From NCBI RefSeq assembly GCF_013376095.1, contig NZ_JAAMFN010000002.1, positions 124,001 to 188,000 of the forward strand: 64,000 nt of DNA, given 5' to 3'. The position numbers and the translations under genes are program-made. Source of the DNA: Arthrobacter sp. SDTb3-6 (GTDB lineage: Bacteria > Actinomycetota > Actinomycetes > Actinomycetales > Micrococcaceae). The number at the start of each line of letters is the position of its first letter. Position 1 is the stretch's first letter. Positions 17,425 through 24,186 of the stretch are shown one piece after another. Below the pieces are notes generated by a model, which saw only the letters and a list, made by a program, of their open reading frames with translations, was not told the origin of the DNA and did no database searches.

Positions 17425-18450
17425 TCACTTCGCCTTCCCCGAGTTGGTGGCCGATTCGACGGCGTTCGCCCCCAGGAAGCGGACAAAGATGAACGCCACA
17501 ATGAAGATGATCAGGAACGTGATGGTGGACAGCGCGGCGGCCGAGTTGAAGCCGATCCGGATCTGGTTCACCACCAGGATCGAAAGCGTGGTGGTTCCGT
17601 TGGCGCCCGCCGTCATGATGGCCGGGAGGTCGTACATGCGCAAGGCGTCCAGGGTGCGGAACAGGATCGCCACCATCAGGGCCGGCTTGACCAGCGGCAG
17701 CGTGATCTGGGTGAACCGCTGCCAGGCCGTGGCACCGTCCACCTTGGCCGCCTCGTACACGTCGTCCGGGATCATCTGCAGCCCTGCCAGGATCAGCAGT
17801 GCCATGAACGGCGTCGTTTTCCAGACGTCGGCAATGATGATGGCCGTCCGCGCCGGGACTTCGGACCCCGTCCACAGGATCGAGGTGTGGAACAGCGTAT
17901 TGGCGATGCCGTCGAAGGCAAAGATGAAGAACCACAGCTTGGCCGTCACCGCCGTCGGAATGGCCCACGGCACCAGCACGGCCGCGCGCAGTGCGCTGCG
18001 CCCGCGGAACGTGCGGGACATGATGATCGCCATCCAAAAGCCAATCACCGTCTCCAGCGCCACCGTGATGACGGTGAGCAGGAAGGTGGTCCCGGTGGCG
18101 GACCAGAACTGCGAGCCGAGCGTGCCGGCCGGGCAGGACGCCTGTCCGTTGGGCGTGTTGCACTGCTCGAAGATCCAGTGGATGTAGTTGTACAGCCCGG
18201 CAAAGCCGCCCGCCACGAAGGATCCCGTCACGGGGTCCAGGCCGGCGTCCTTTTGCAGCGACATGACGATGGCGTCGATGACGGGGTAGACAATCACGAT
18301 GCCCAGCACAATCAGCGAGGGCACAATGAGCAGCAGCGCCACCTTGCCCTGCGTCTTCTGCTTCCGGTCCTGGCCCACTTCCTTGTTCTCAAGCCCCGCG
18401 CCTGTGCCCTTCTTGCCGCGGCGGGTCTGCGGCTCCACTTGCATTGACAT
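17425..18450 (-). CDS. Sugar ABC transporter permease, MalF type
   Basis: This 341-residue permease has a charged cytoplasmic N-terminus, a first TM (VALLLIVPSLIVLGIVIVYP), a periplasmic loop with two cysteines (EQCNTPNGQASCPAG) that could form a disulphide, and the EAA motif DVYEAAKVDGATAWQRFTQI. The ATG at 18450 has AAAGGA 7 nt upstream; the ATG at 18444, with AGGGA 6 nt upstream, is an equal alternative. It sits second in the LacI-controlled operon. Confidence 0.9.
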   Translation of the reverse strand: MSMQVEPQTRRGKKGTGAGLENKEVGQDRKQKTQGKVALLLIVPSLIVLGIVIVYPVIDAIVMSLQKDAGLDPVTGSFVAGGFAGLYNYIHWIFEQCNTPNGQASCPAGTLGSQFWSATGTTFLLTVITVALETVIGFWMAIIMSRTFRGRSALRAAVLVPWAIPTAVTAKLWFFIFAFDGIANTLFHTSILWTGSEVPARTAIIIADVWKTTPFMALLILAGLQMIPDDVYEAAKVDGATAWQRFTQITLPLVKPALMVAILFRTLDALRMYDLPAIMTAGANGTTTLSILVVNQIRIGFNSAAALSTITFLIIFIVAFIFVRFLGANAVESATNSGKAK

Positions 18451-18578
18451 TCCCTGGTCCTTTCCTCGGGTGTCGGCTGCATGGGTGTATGGCGGGGACG
18501 ACGGCGGCCCGGGCACCCAGGTGCGCGGGCCGCCGTCGTCCGTGGTTGCCGTGGCCGGTGGCCGCGGCGGGGCCGGGC

Positions 18579-19877
18579 CTACTGGGAGCCGGCCGCCCCC
18601 AGGGCCGCCTGCATGTCGGTCAGGGCCTGGTCAACTGTCTTGTCACCCTTCAGGGCGGCGTAGGCGTTGACCTGCACGGCCTGGGTCACGGCCGGGTAGA
18701 ACGGCGAGACCGGACGCGGCACGGCGTTCTTGATGGAGGTCAGCAGGACCGGCAGGTAGGGCAGCTGCTTGACGAGGTCGGCGTCGGCGTAGAGGTCGGC
18801 ACGGACCGGTGCCAGCGAACCCTGCGTGGCGTAGAACTTCTCGGTTTCCTGGCTTGTCATGAACTTCATGAAGTCCATGGCCGTCGCCTTGTGCTTGCTG
18901 TAGACGCTCATGGCGATGTTGTGCCCGCCCAGGGAGGAGGCGCCGGGGCCGTCCTTGCCGGGCAGCGGGGCGATGCCGAACTTGTCCTTCACCACGGAGG
19001 AGCCGTCGGTCTTCGCCAGGTTGTACACGTAGGGCCAGTTGCGCAGGAACAGCAGCTTGCCGGCTTCAAACGACTGGCGGCCCTGCTCTTCCTGGTACGT
19101 GATGGCCTGCTTGGGGATGTTGCCGTCCTTGAATGCCTGGACCAGGTTGTTCAGCCCGGCCTTGGCTTCGGGGGTGTTGACGGCCGGCTTGCCGTCCTTG
19201 CCGACGATGACGCCGCCGGCGGTGTTGATGGCCTCGGCCGCGTTGACCGTCAGGCCCTCATACTGGGCAAACTGGCCTGCGTAGCAGTCCATGTTGTTCT
19301 TCTTGGCGATGGGGCACATGCCCATCATCTCGTCCCAGGTCTTGGGCGGGGTGGGGACCAGGTCCTTGCGGTAGTACAGGATGCCGCCGTCGGAGGTTTG
19401 CGGGGCCGCGTACAGCGTGTCCTTGTAGGTCGCCGTGGCGACGGTGGCCGGCAGGAAGCCGGTGGTGTCAAAGGCCGTCTTGCCCTTCAGCGGCTGCAGC
19501 CAGCCCTTGGCCGCAAACTCCGCCGTCCAGACAACGTCCACGTCGACGACGTCGTAGCTGGCGTTTTTGGCCTGGAAGTTCTGGACGAGGTCGTCGTGCT
19601 GCTGGTCCGCCTTGTCCGACTGCTCCTTGAAGGTGACCTTCTCATTCGGGTGCGACGCGTTCCACTTGTCCACGAGGGGCCGGACCACGTTCGAGTTGTC
19701 CTTGCCCTGGACGTAGGTGATGGGTCCGCGCGCGTCCAGGTTGGCGGCCGCATCGCCGCTGAGGCCGCCGGAGTTTCCGCCGCCACCGCCGCCGCTTCCC
19801 CCGCCGCCGCAGGCGGCCAATGTCATCGCCAGGACCGAGGCTGCCGCCAGGGCTGCAAACTTCCTTGAATGTTTCAT
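18579..19877 (-). CDS. Sugar ABC transporter solute-binding lipoprotein
   Basis: This 432-residue family-1 binding protein has signal peptide MKHSRKFAALAAASVLAMTL and a lipobox Cys in LAACG, followed by a glycine-rich linker (GGGGSGGGGG). The mature domain reads TYVQGKDNSNVVRPLVDKWN, typical of trehalose/maltose-type binding proteins, but the ligand is not assignable. The start is the ATG at 19877. Its promoter lies about 90-130 bp upstream and carries a LacI-type operator on the -35 box. It is the first gene of the operon binding protein, MalF, MalG, small membrane protein, then lacI. Confidence 0.9.
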   Translation of the reverse strand: MKHSRKFAALAAASVLAMTLAACGGGGSGGGGGGNSGGLSGDAAANLDARGPITYVQGKDNSNVVRPLVDKWNASHPNEKVTFKEQSDKADQQHDDLVQNFQAKNASYDVVDVDVVWTAEFAAKGWLQPLKGKTAFDTTGFLPATVATATYKDTLYAAPQTSDGGILYYRKDLVPTPPKTWDEMMGMCPIAKKNNMDCYAGQFAQYEGLTVNAAEAINTAGGVIVGKDGKPAVNTPEAKAGLNNLVQAFKDGNIPKQAITYQEEQGRQSFEAGKLLFLRNWPYVYNLAKTDGSSVVKDKFGIAPLPGKDGPGASSLGGHNIAMSVYSKHKATAMDFMKFMTSQETEKFYATQGSLAPVRADLYADADLVKQLPYLPVLLTSIKNAVPRPVSPFYPAVTQAVQVNAYAALKGDKTVDQALTDMQAALGAAGSQ

Positions 19878-19904
19878 TCCACGCTCTTTCCCGTCAGTGA
19901 AAAC

Positions 19905-19930
19905 GTTCAATCATGAAGTTCAATCATGAA
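19905..19930. repeat. Tandem 13-bp repeat in the operon leader
   Basis: GTTCAATCATGAA occurs twice head to tail (19905-19917 and 19918-19930) in the untranslated leader of the sugar-binding gene. Each copy contains TTCA-atca-TGAA symmetry. An AACGTT core (19903-19908 region) overlaps the first copy. Role unknown. Confidence 0.6.
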
Positions 19931-19975
19931 ATTGGCGGGCCCAGGCATGCGCCGGGCCCTGTGGTGATGTGGATC

Positions 19976-20014
19976 ACTCTAAGCAGGGACCGGGCCGGAG
20001 TGCAAGCGCTTACG
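19976..20014 (-). promoter_or_regulatory. Promoter with LacI-type operator for the sugar ABC operon
   Basis: On the minus strand, TTGCAC (-35, 20005-20000), 18 bp, TAGAGT (-10, 19981-19976). The palindrome TGCAAGCGCTTACG (20001-20014), centred on GCGC with an 8-bp perfect core AAGCGCTT, covers the -35. This matches the general LacI-family operator form. Bound repressor would block RNA polymerase; the cluster's own LacI protein is the natural candidate. Confidence 0.65.
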
Positions 20015-20088
20015 CACGATTGTGACCATTTCCTTATCGAAAGCCCGGACAGCCGTTTCCGTGCCTCGGGGCGGGCAGGCAGCAAACA

Positions 20089-20134
20089 GGGAGGGTGGCC
20101 CGTCCAGAAACTGGACGGGCCACCCTCCCTTTTT
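20089..20134. terminator. Perfect 19-bp stem terminator
   Basis: Arms 20089-20107 and 20111-20129 pair perfectly around an AAA loop. The plus-strand side is followed by TTTTT, the minus-strand side by TGTTTG. It separates the 105-residue repeat-protein gene (minus) from the sugar operon promoter and probably ends the Asp23-region transcript. Confidence 0.85.
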
Positions 20135-20183
20135 ACTGTCACGGAACGGTTCCGCGGCACCTCCCGGGCCGCGGCGCAGCGAG

Positions 20184-20501
20184 CTATTTGTCGTGCTTGA
20201 ACAGGCCGGCGATCTTGGCGCCGAGCCCCTTGACGCTTTCCGAGGCGTCCTCGGCAAAGTGCTTGACGTTTTCCGAGGCGTCCTCGGCAAAGTGCTTGAC
20301 GTTTTCCGAGGCGTCCTCCGCAAAGTGCTTGACGTTTTCGGCGGCCCCGCCGGCAAATTCCTTGAGGTTTTCACCGCCCTCGCCGGCAAATTCCTTCGCC
20401 TTGGCAGCCGCGTCGCCGGCCAGGTCCTTGGCCTTTTCTGCTGCGTCTGCGGCCAGGTCCTTGGCCGAATCCAGCGGGTTCCCCGAGTCGTTCTCACTCA
20501 T
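20184..20501 (-). CDS. Amphipathic repeat protein, LEA/apolipoprotein-like
   Basis: This 105-residue, highly charged Ala/Lys/Glu protein consists of imperfect 11-residue repeats. Early copies read AEKAKDLAGDA and AAKAKEFAGEG; later copies, ENVKHFAEDAS, are repeated three times nearly exactly. The helical pattern resembles late-embryogenesis-abundant (LEA-type) or apolipoprotein-like amphipathic helices. It has no signal peptide or TM. GGGAG precedes the ATG at 20501. It lies 71 bp downstream of the Asp23 envelope-stress operon on the same strand, suggesting a membrane- or stress-protective role, which is inference. The C-terminal end LGAKIAGLFKHDK is more hydrophobic. Confidence 0.8.
   Translation of the reverse strand: MSENDSGNPLDSAKDLAADAAEKAKDLAGDAAAKAKEFAGEGGENLKEFAGGAAENVKHFAEDASENVKHFAEDASENVKHFAEDASESVKGLGAKIAGLFKHDK
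20229..20327 (-). repeat. Three near-identical 33-bp units inside the repeat protein
   Basis: Units 20229-20261, 20262-20294 and 20295-20327 differ from one another by only one or two bases, and a partial fourth begins at 20328. They encode the ENVKHFAEDAS repeats. The near-identity at synonymous positions points to recent duplication, so copy number probably varies between strains. Confidence 0.85.
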
Positions 20502-20572
20502 GTGCTTCTCCCTTTCGCAGTGGTTGCGCGCCCCCAGGCGTGAATTGCACCCGTGGGTGATGGGACCCAAGA

Positions 20573-21193
20573 CTAGCGGACGCGTTCGGCTTTCGTGAAG
20601 CGCGCCCTGGTCCCGGACCCGAGGCTGACAAGCACCGGGACCTGCACCCCGAGCAACGCATCCAGGGCATCCACGAGGGACGCGATGTCCGCGGCAACTT
20701 CGTGCGGTGCCACACCCTGCCGGGGCAGGACCCGGACCCTGACGGCCGGCTGGCCACGGAAGGCATAACTCGTCACAGAGACGCCCAGCAGGTCCCCGCG
20801 CTCCAGCAGCGCCGCCTTGAGTGACTGCTCCGCCACCGCGGTACTGAGCACCACCTTGCCCGCGGCACCGTCGTCGGCGGCAGTCCCCTGGCGCTGAAAG
20901 AGGACGTTGGTGCGCCCCTTGCCTTGGTTGGCCACCCACGACACCATGAAGATCACCAGCACCAGCAGGCAGGCGGCCACCACCAGCCAGATCCAGCTGC
21001 CGCCGCCGGGTGCCAGGCGCGTCCTGGCGGCAAGGCCGCTAAGGCGGCCCATCTGCGGGCCGGCCCAGTCCTGCCAGAGACGTCCGGCCGCGGGGACGAC
21101 GGCCAGGGCTGCCAAGGCCGCGCCCAGTGCCAGCAGCACCAGGCCGGCGATGGCCAGCACCACCCTGTTCACTGCGCGGGGGGTGCCGTTCAT
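20573..21193 (-). CDS. amaP: Alkaline-shock membrane anchor protein, AmaP-like
   Basis: This 206-residue protein has two N-terminal TM helices (VVLAIAGLVLLALGAALAAL and WIWLVVAACLLVLVIFMVSW) and a cytosolic domain resembling the Asp23/AmaP alpha-beta fold (VVLSTAVAEQSLKAALLE, AVRVRVLPRQGV). In Gram-positive bacteria AmaP tethers Asp23 to the membrane. Its ATG overlaps the stop of the DUF6286 gene. It ends the five-gene Asp23 operon. Confidence 0.75.
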   Translation of the reverse strand: MNGTPRAVNRVVLAIAGLVLLALGAALAALAVVPAAGRLWQDWAGPQMGRLSGLAARTRLAPGGGSWIWLVVAACLLVLVIFMVSWVANQGKGRTNVLFQRQGTAADDGAAGKVVLSTAVAEQSLKAALLERGDLLGVSVTSYAFRGQPAVRVRVLPRQGVAPHEVAADIASLVDALDALLGVQVPVLVSLGSGTRARFTKAERVR

Positions 21194-21765
21194 ACGCCAA
21201 TCACCCCGGATCCGGACAGGTTGACGGTGACGTCCGGCGCCGGTTCCAGCGCCATCTGCTCCAATTCGTCTTCAACGGCGGCCCGGATGTGGGACTCGTC
21301 CAGGGGGATGCCCGACGTCGGGCGGACATTGACCTGCACCGCCTTGGTGGACACCACCACAATGACCTGCTCACGGGTCACGCCAGCCGCGAGCCGTGCA
21401 CGGCGTGCCAAGGCCGAGGCGATGACTTCATCGTCCACCACAATGGCCAGGCGCGGATCGGCAATGGTGTGGCGGGCGCGGCGGCCGGGCAGGAATGCGT
21501 GCCCCAGGCAGACCAGCCCCAGCAAGGCCAGCAGGACGCCAATGGCGCCGAGCAGGACCGGCGAAATCCCCTCGGGCAGGCGCGCCAGGCGCCGGGCTGC
21601 CGTGAGCGGGTCAATCAGCCAGGGCCGCTGGCCCACCGCCCGCAGCACGGCCTCCAAGAGCCCGTAGACAGCCAGCAGCCCGATGACCATGGCGGCCGCA
21701 ACAGACAACGGCGCCCTGGAGGAATGGCGCTCCCGCTTGAGGATGCGCCCGATCAGCTCGCTCAT
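21190..21765 (-). CDS. DUF6286-type membrane protein of the Asp23 locus
   Basis: This 191-residue protein has two hydrophobic segments (PLSVAAAMVIGLLAVYGLLE and PVLLGAIGVLLALLGLVCLG) and a C-terminal soluble domain (ADPRLAIVVDDEVIASALAR, VSTKAVQVNVRPTSGIP). This arrangement is typical of actinobacterial Asp23/Gls24 clusters. It overlaps both neighbours by 4 bp, which shows tight co-translation. Function unknown. Confidence 0.7.
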   Translation of the reverse strand: MSELIGRILKRERHSSRAPLSVAAAMVIGLLAVYGLLEAVLRAVGQRPWLIDPLTAARRLARLPEGISPVLLGAIGVLLALLGLVCLGHAFLPGRRARHTIADPRLAIVVDDEVIASALARRARLAAGVTREQVIVVVSTKAVQVNVRPTSGIPLDESHIRAAVEDELEQMALEPAPDVTVNLSGSGVIGV

Positions 21766-22139
21766 TGCACCCGCCCTTCATTGGTGGACTGGATGCCGGA
21801 GATCCGGACATCGACCCGGCTCAGCTGCGATCCCGTCAGGTGCTCCACCTGCTCCAGGATGCCCCGCTTGGCCGCCGTGGCACGGTCCGCCACCGTGCCC
21901 CCGGTGTTGGCAACGCGCCCTGGCTGCCGGCGCACCGCCGCCAGGGAGGGCACGCTGATGGGTGAGGAGACATTCAAGGCCAGGGATCCGGCGTCGTCCG
22001 ACCAGGACACACGCACGGCGGCGGGTGCGACGCCAAAAACCGCGGCAGCGGCCGCCCGGGCCACGGACGTCAGTGCCTGGGTGCTGATGCGGGTATGTCC
22101 GGACAGCCCGCGCCCGGAGTCCACGGCGATATCCGTCAC
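21762..22139 (-). CDS. Asp23/Gls24 family protein (short)
   Basis: This 125-residue Asp23-like protein reads HTRISTQALTSVARAAAAAVFGV in the conserved N-terminal helix region and RVDVRISGIQS at the end. It is a second, shorter copy beside the full Asp23 protein two genes upstream. The GTG start overlaps the TGA of the 63-residue gene (GTGA), and its own stop overlaps the next ATG. Predicted envelope-stress role by family. Confidence 0.75.
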   Translation of the reverse strand: MTDIAVDSGRGLSGHTRISTQALTSVARAAAAAVFGVAPAAVRVSWSDDAGSLALNVSSPISVPSLAAVRRQPGRVANTGGTVADRATAAKRGILEQVEHLTGSQLSRVDVRISGIQSTNEGRVQ

Positions 22140-22327
22140 CGCGACGAACGCCGGCCGGTGAGGGCGTCGAGCACCCCGCGCCAGTCCAGCTTGCCTCCGG
22201 CGGCCCGGCCCACAAACGCGCCGATGGCGATGAACACGGCGCCAATGATGAAGCCCCAGAAGCCGAACCTAAAGGCCATGTAGGCCAGGAAGGCGCCAAA
22301 TGCTGCACACACTACGGTCAGGTTCAC
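22136..22327 (-). CDS. Small membrane protein of the Asp23 locus (DUF2273-like)
   Basis: This 63-residue protein is mostly two TM helices (VVCAAFGAFLAYMAFRFGFW and IIGAVFIAIGAFVGRAAGG) with a basic tail (LDALTGRRSSR). The GTG start overlaps the stop of the long Asp23 gene by 4 bp. Similar small proteins occur between Asp23 paralogues in Gram-positive bacteria; the exact family label is tentative. Confidence 0.7.
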   Translation of the reverse strand: MNLTVVCAAFGAFLAYMAFRFGFWGFIIGAVFIAIGAFVGRAAGGKLDWRGVLDALTGRRSSR

Positions 22328-22839
22328 GGCTGGCCCTTCTCATGGCCCACAGGGGCTGCGGACGGGTTCGGCGCTGCCGGGCGCACGGGCGCACCGAGGC
22401 GCTCGGACAGCTTGGTCCGGGGCTGCTGGCGCTCCGGTTCGGCGGACGGGATGAAGACGTCCGTAATTTCGATGTTCACCTCAATGACGTCGCGGCCCAC
22501 CAGGCCCTCCACGGCACCGTAGACGGCGGCCCGGACGGCGTCTGCCAGCTGCTGGAGCGGGTAGCCGTAGATGGCCACCAGCACCAGGTCGACCGCCACC
22601 TGCGATTCCCCCACCTCGACGCGGACGCCCTGGGTCAGGTCCGTGGCACCCACCACGTCCCGGATGGCGCCAATGGACCGCGAGGCGCCGGAGCCCAGGG
22701 CATGGACCCCTGCCACCCCGCGGGCGGCAACGCCCACCACCTTGGCCACCGCGTTGTCAGAGATGACGGTGCGGCCCTGTGCCTGGTCCAGGGGCAGCCC
22801 TGGTGAGTGGATTGCCTGCGGCTGGTCTCGCCCGTCCAT
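22324..22839 (-). CDS. Asp23/Gls24 family envelope stress protein
   Basis: This 171-residue protein carries the conserved Asp23 pattern GRTVISDNAVAKVVGVAARGVAGVHAL, VRVEVGESQVAVDLVLVAIYGYPL and VIEVNIEITDVFIPS, followed by a charged, Pro-rich tail. In other Gram-positives this family is abundant, membrane-associated and linked to cell-wall stress. It is the first gene of a five-gene overlapping operon, with AAGGAG before the ATG. A CTTAC-g-GTAAG palindrome (22863-22873) lies upstream and may be regulatory. Confidence 0.88.
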   Translation of the reverse strand: MDGRDQPQAIHSPGLPLDQAQGRTVISDNAVAKVVGVAARGVAGVHALGSGASRSIGAIRDVVGATDLTQGVRVEVGESQVAVDLVLVAIYGYPLQQLADAVRAAVYGAVEGLVGRDVIEVNIEITDVFIPSAEPERQQPRTKLSERLGAPVRPAAPNPSAAPVGHEKGQP

Positions 22840-22917
22840 GAAAGCTCCTTGTCCCGTTATTACTTACGGTAAGCCTATGCACCGACAAGATGAGGGGCAA
22901 CGCCATGACAGTTAAAG

Positions 22918-22946
22918 CAAAAACCCCTTATTGCTAAGGGGTTTTA
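22918..22946 (-). terminator. Terminator of the tRNA cluster
   Basis: Stem CCCCTTA/TAAGGGG (22924-22930 with 22935-22941), 4-nt loop, with a T-run on the minus strand just after tRNA-Phe. A flanking A-run/T-run pair makes it usable from both sides. Confidence 0.85.
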
Positions 22947-22948
22947 TG

Positions 22949-23024
22949 TGGTGGCTCCGACCGGCGTCGATCCGGTGACCTTTCGATTTTCAGTCGAACG
23001 CTCTACCAACTGAGCTACAGAGCC
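22949..23024 (-). tRNA. tRNA-Phe (GAA)
   Basis: This 76-nt cloverleaf includes encoded CCA. The acceptor GGCTCTG pairs with CGGAGCC, and the anticodon loop CTGAAAA gives GAA. D and T arms are canonical. It is the last gene of a minus-strand Glu-Asp-Phe tRNA cluster. Confidence 0.97.
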
Positions 23025-23085
23025 TTGGTGAACTGCACAAGCCTTTGTCACCAGATCCCCCGAAATGAATTTCAGGAAACCTAAG

Positions 23086-23159
23086 CGACCCTGACGGGAC
23101 TTGAACCCGCGACCTCCGCCGTGACAGGGCGGCGCGCTAACCAACTGCGCTACAGGGCC
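23086..23159 (-). tRNA. tRNA-Asp (GTC)
   Basis: This 74-nt tRNA has acceptor GGCCCTG paired with CAGGGTC and anticodon loop CTGTCAC (GTC). The CCA end is not encoded. It is the middle gene of the cluster. Confidence 0.97.
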
Positions 23160-23263
23160 ATACTATTTTTTTATTCTTTCATTCTTATCGCGCATTCACG
23201 CGAAATTCACGAGTAATAGCTTACCAGCCTTTTCCGGCCGGAATTACCACTTTTCCCGCAAAG

Positions 23264-23336
23264 TACCCCCAACGGGATTCGAACCCGTGCCGCCGCCGTG
23301 AAAGGGCGGTGTCCTAGGCCGCTAGACGATGGGGGC
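23264..23336 (-). tRNA. tRNA-Glu (TTC)
   Basis: This 73-nt tRNA has acceptor GCCCCCA paired with TGGGGGT (one G-U pair) and anticodon loop CTTTCAC (TTC). CCA is not encoded. It is the first gene of the cluster, with a promoter about 60 bp upstream. Confidence 0.97.
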
Positions 23337-23394
23337 ATCGTCACTCACGTCCAGCCCACGGTTTCCCGCGCGCCGTCCGCAGTGGACTTGAAAA

Positions 23395-23423
23395 ACTATA
23401 GGGCCTATTTGTCCAGAACACAA
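23395..23423 (-). promoter_or_regulatory. Promoter of the tRNA-Glu-Asp-Phe cluster
   Basis: Minus strand TTGTGT (23423-23418), 17 bp, TATAGT (23400-23395), about 60 bp upstream of tRNA-Glu. A T-run follows the -10. Confidence 0.55.
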
Positions 23424-23484
23424 AACGGGGGCGGCGGCTGTGCGGCAGGACACACCGCGGCGGTTGGACACTAGGCTGGAGGGC

Positions 23485-23892
23485 ATGAACCGCGACCCGC
23501 TGGCGTCCATTCCCTCCTTTGGCCCGTTCAGGATGGATGCGGCGGAATTTGATGCCGCCGTGGAGGCGGCCCTGGCCCGAATCCCCGCTGACATCAGGGC
23601 GCAAATGGACAATGTGGCGGTCTTTGTCGAGGACGACCATGTGCCGCGTGCGGGCGGGCATCCGGACACCGTGCTGCTGGGCCTGTACGAGGGGACGCCG
23701 TTGACCGAGCGTGGCTCCTGGTGGGGCTCCGGTTCCCTGCCCGACCGCATCACCATCTTCCGCCGGCCCATCCTGGGCATCTGCTCCACGCGCGAAGAGG
23801 TCATCCATGAAGTCGCCGTGACCGTGGTCCACGAGATTGCGCACCACTTCGGCATCAGCGACGAGAGGCTGCACGAATTGGGCTGGGGATGA
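23485..23892 (+). CDS. Minimal zincin-like metallopeptidase
   Basis: This 135-residue protein has the zinc motif HEIAHHFGISD (HExxHxxG) in its C-terminal third and the conserved segment RITIFRRPIL. It belongs to the short metallopeptidase family common in actinobacteria (Zincin_1 type). The preceding sequence is ambiguous: GGAGGG could be a ribosome site, but TAGGCT ending 7 nt before the ATG also fits a leaderless mRNA. It is isolated between the tRNA cluster and a cell-wall hydrolase gene. Substrate unknown. Confidence 0.85.
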   Translation: MNRDPLASIPSFGPFRMDAAEFDAAVEAALARIPADIRAQMDNVAVFVEDDHVPRAGGHPDTVLLGLYEGTPLTERGSWWGSGSLPDRITIFRRPILGICSTREEVIHEVAVTVVHEIAHHFGISDERLHELGWG

Positions 23893-24086
23893 CCGCCGCG
23901 GCGTCCCTGCCCGGCATGTGGACCTGAACCGTGCCCGGGCGGCGCAAGCCGGATAAACACGGCCCGATAAACGCAGCCTGATCAGCAAAAGCCACTATTG
24001 CCTTGAAATAACACCGCTGTGGTTACAACTTTGTAGTTTATGTTGCTGGTGTTACTGGTGTTGCCAAAGAGATCAATGGGGCCGTA

Positions 24087-24176
24087 ATGTCAGCTGTGCT
24101 GTGTAAATATGTGCGTCTTTATCGGCGCACCGGGCACGGACTCGCGCCCGAGATTTACCTAACCAAACTGCAATGA
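24087..24176 (+). CDS. Possible 29-residue leader peptide upstream of the NlpC/P60 gene
   Basis: An ATG at 24087 opens a 29-codon frame (MSAVLCKYVRLYRR...YLTKLQ) whose TGA lies 10 bp before the ATG of the hydrolase gene and at its ribosome-binding region. GGGG lies a few nt upstream. Translation could be coupled to the main gene or attenuate it. This may be chance; the rest of 23893-24186 shows no gene, only an AT-richer stretch with repeated GTTAC/GTGTT words (24018-24062) that probably holds the promoter. Confidence 0.3.
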   Translation: MSAVLCKYVRLYRRTGHGLAPEIYLTKLQ

Positions 24177-24186
24177 GGTCTTGAGG

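Noticed and set aside
20229-20327. 33-bp direct repeats considered as a CRISPR-like array.
   Set aside because: The units are contiguous without spacers and encode protein repeats in frame.
23893-24186. A c-di-AMP (ydaO-type) riboswitch before the NlpC/P60 gene, as found before some actinobacterial wall hydrolases.
   Set aside because: I could not find the conserved core; a covariance-model search would be needed to overturn this.
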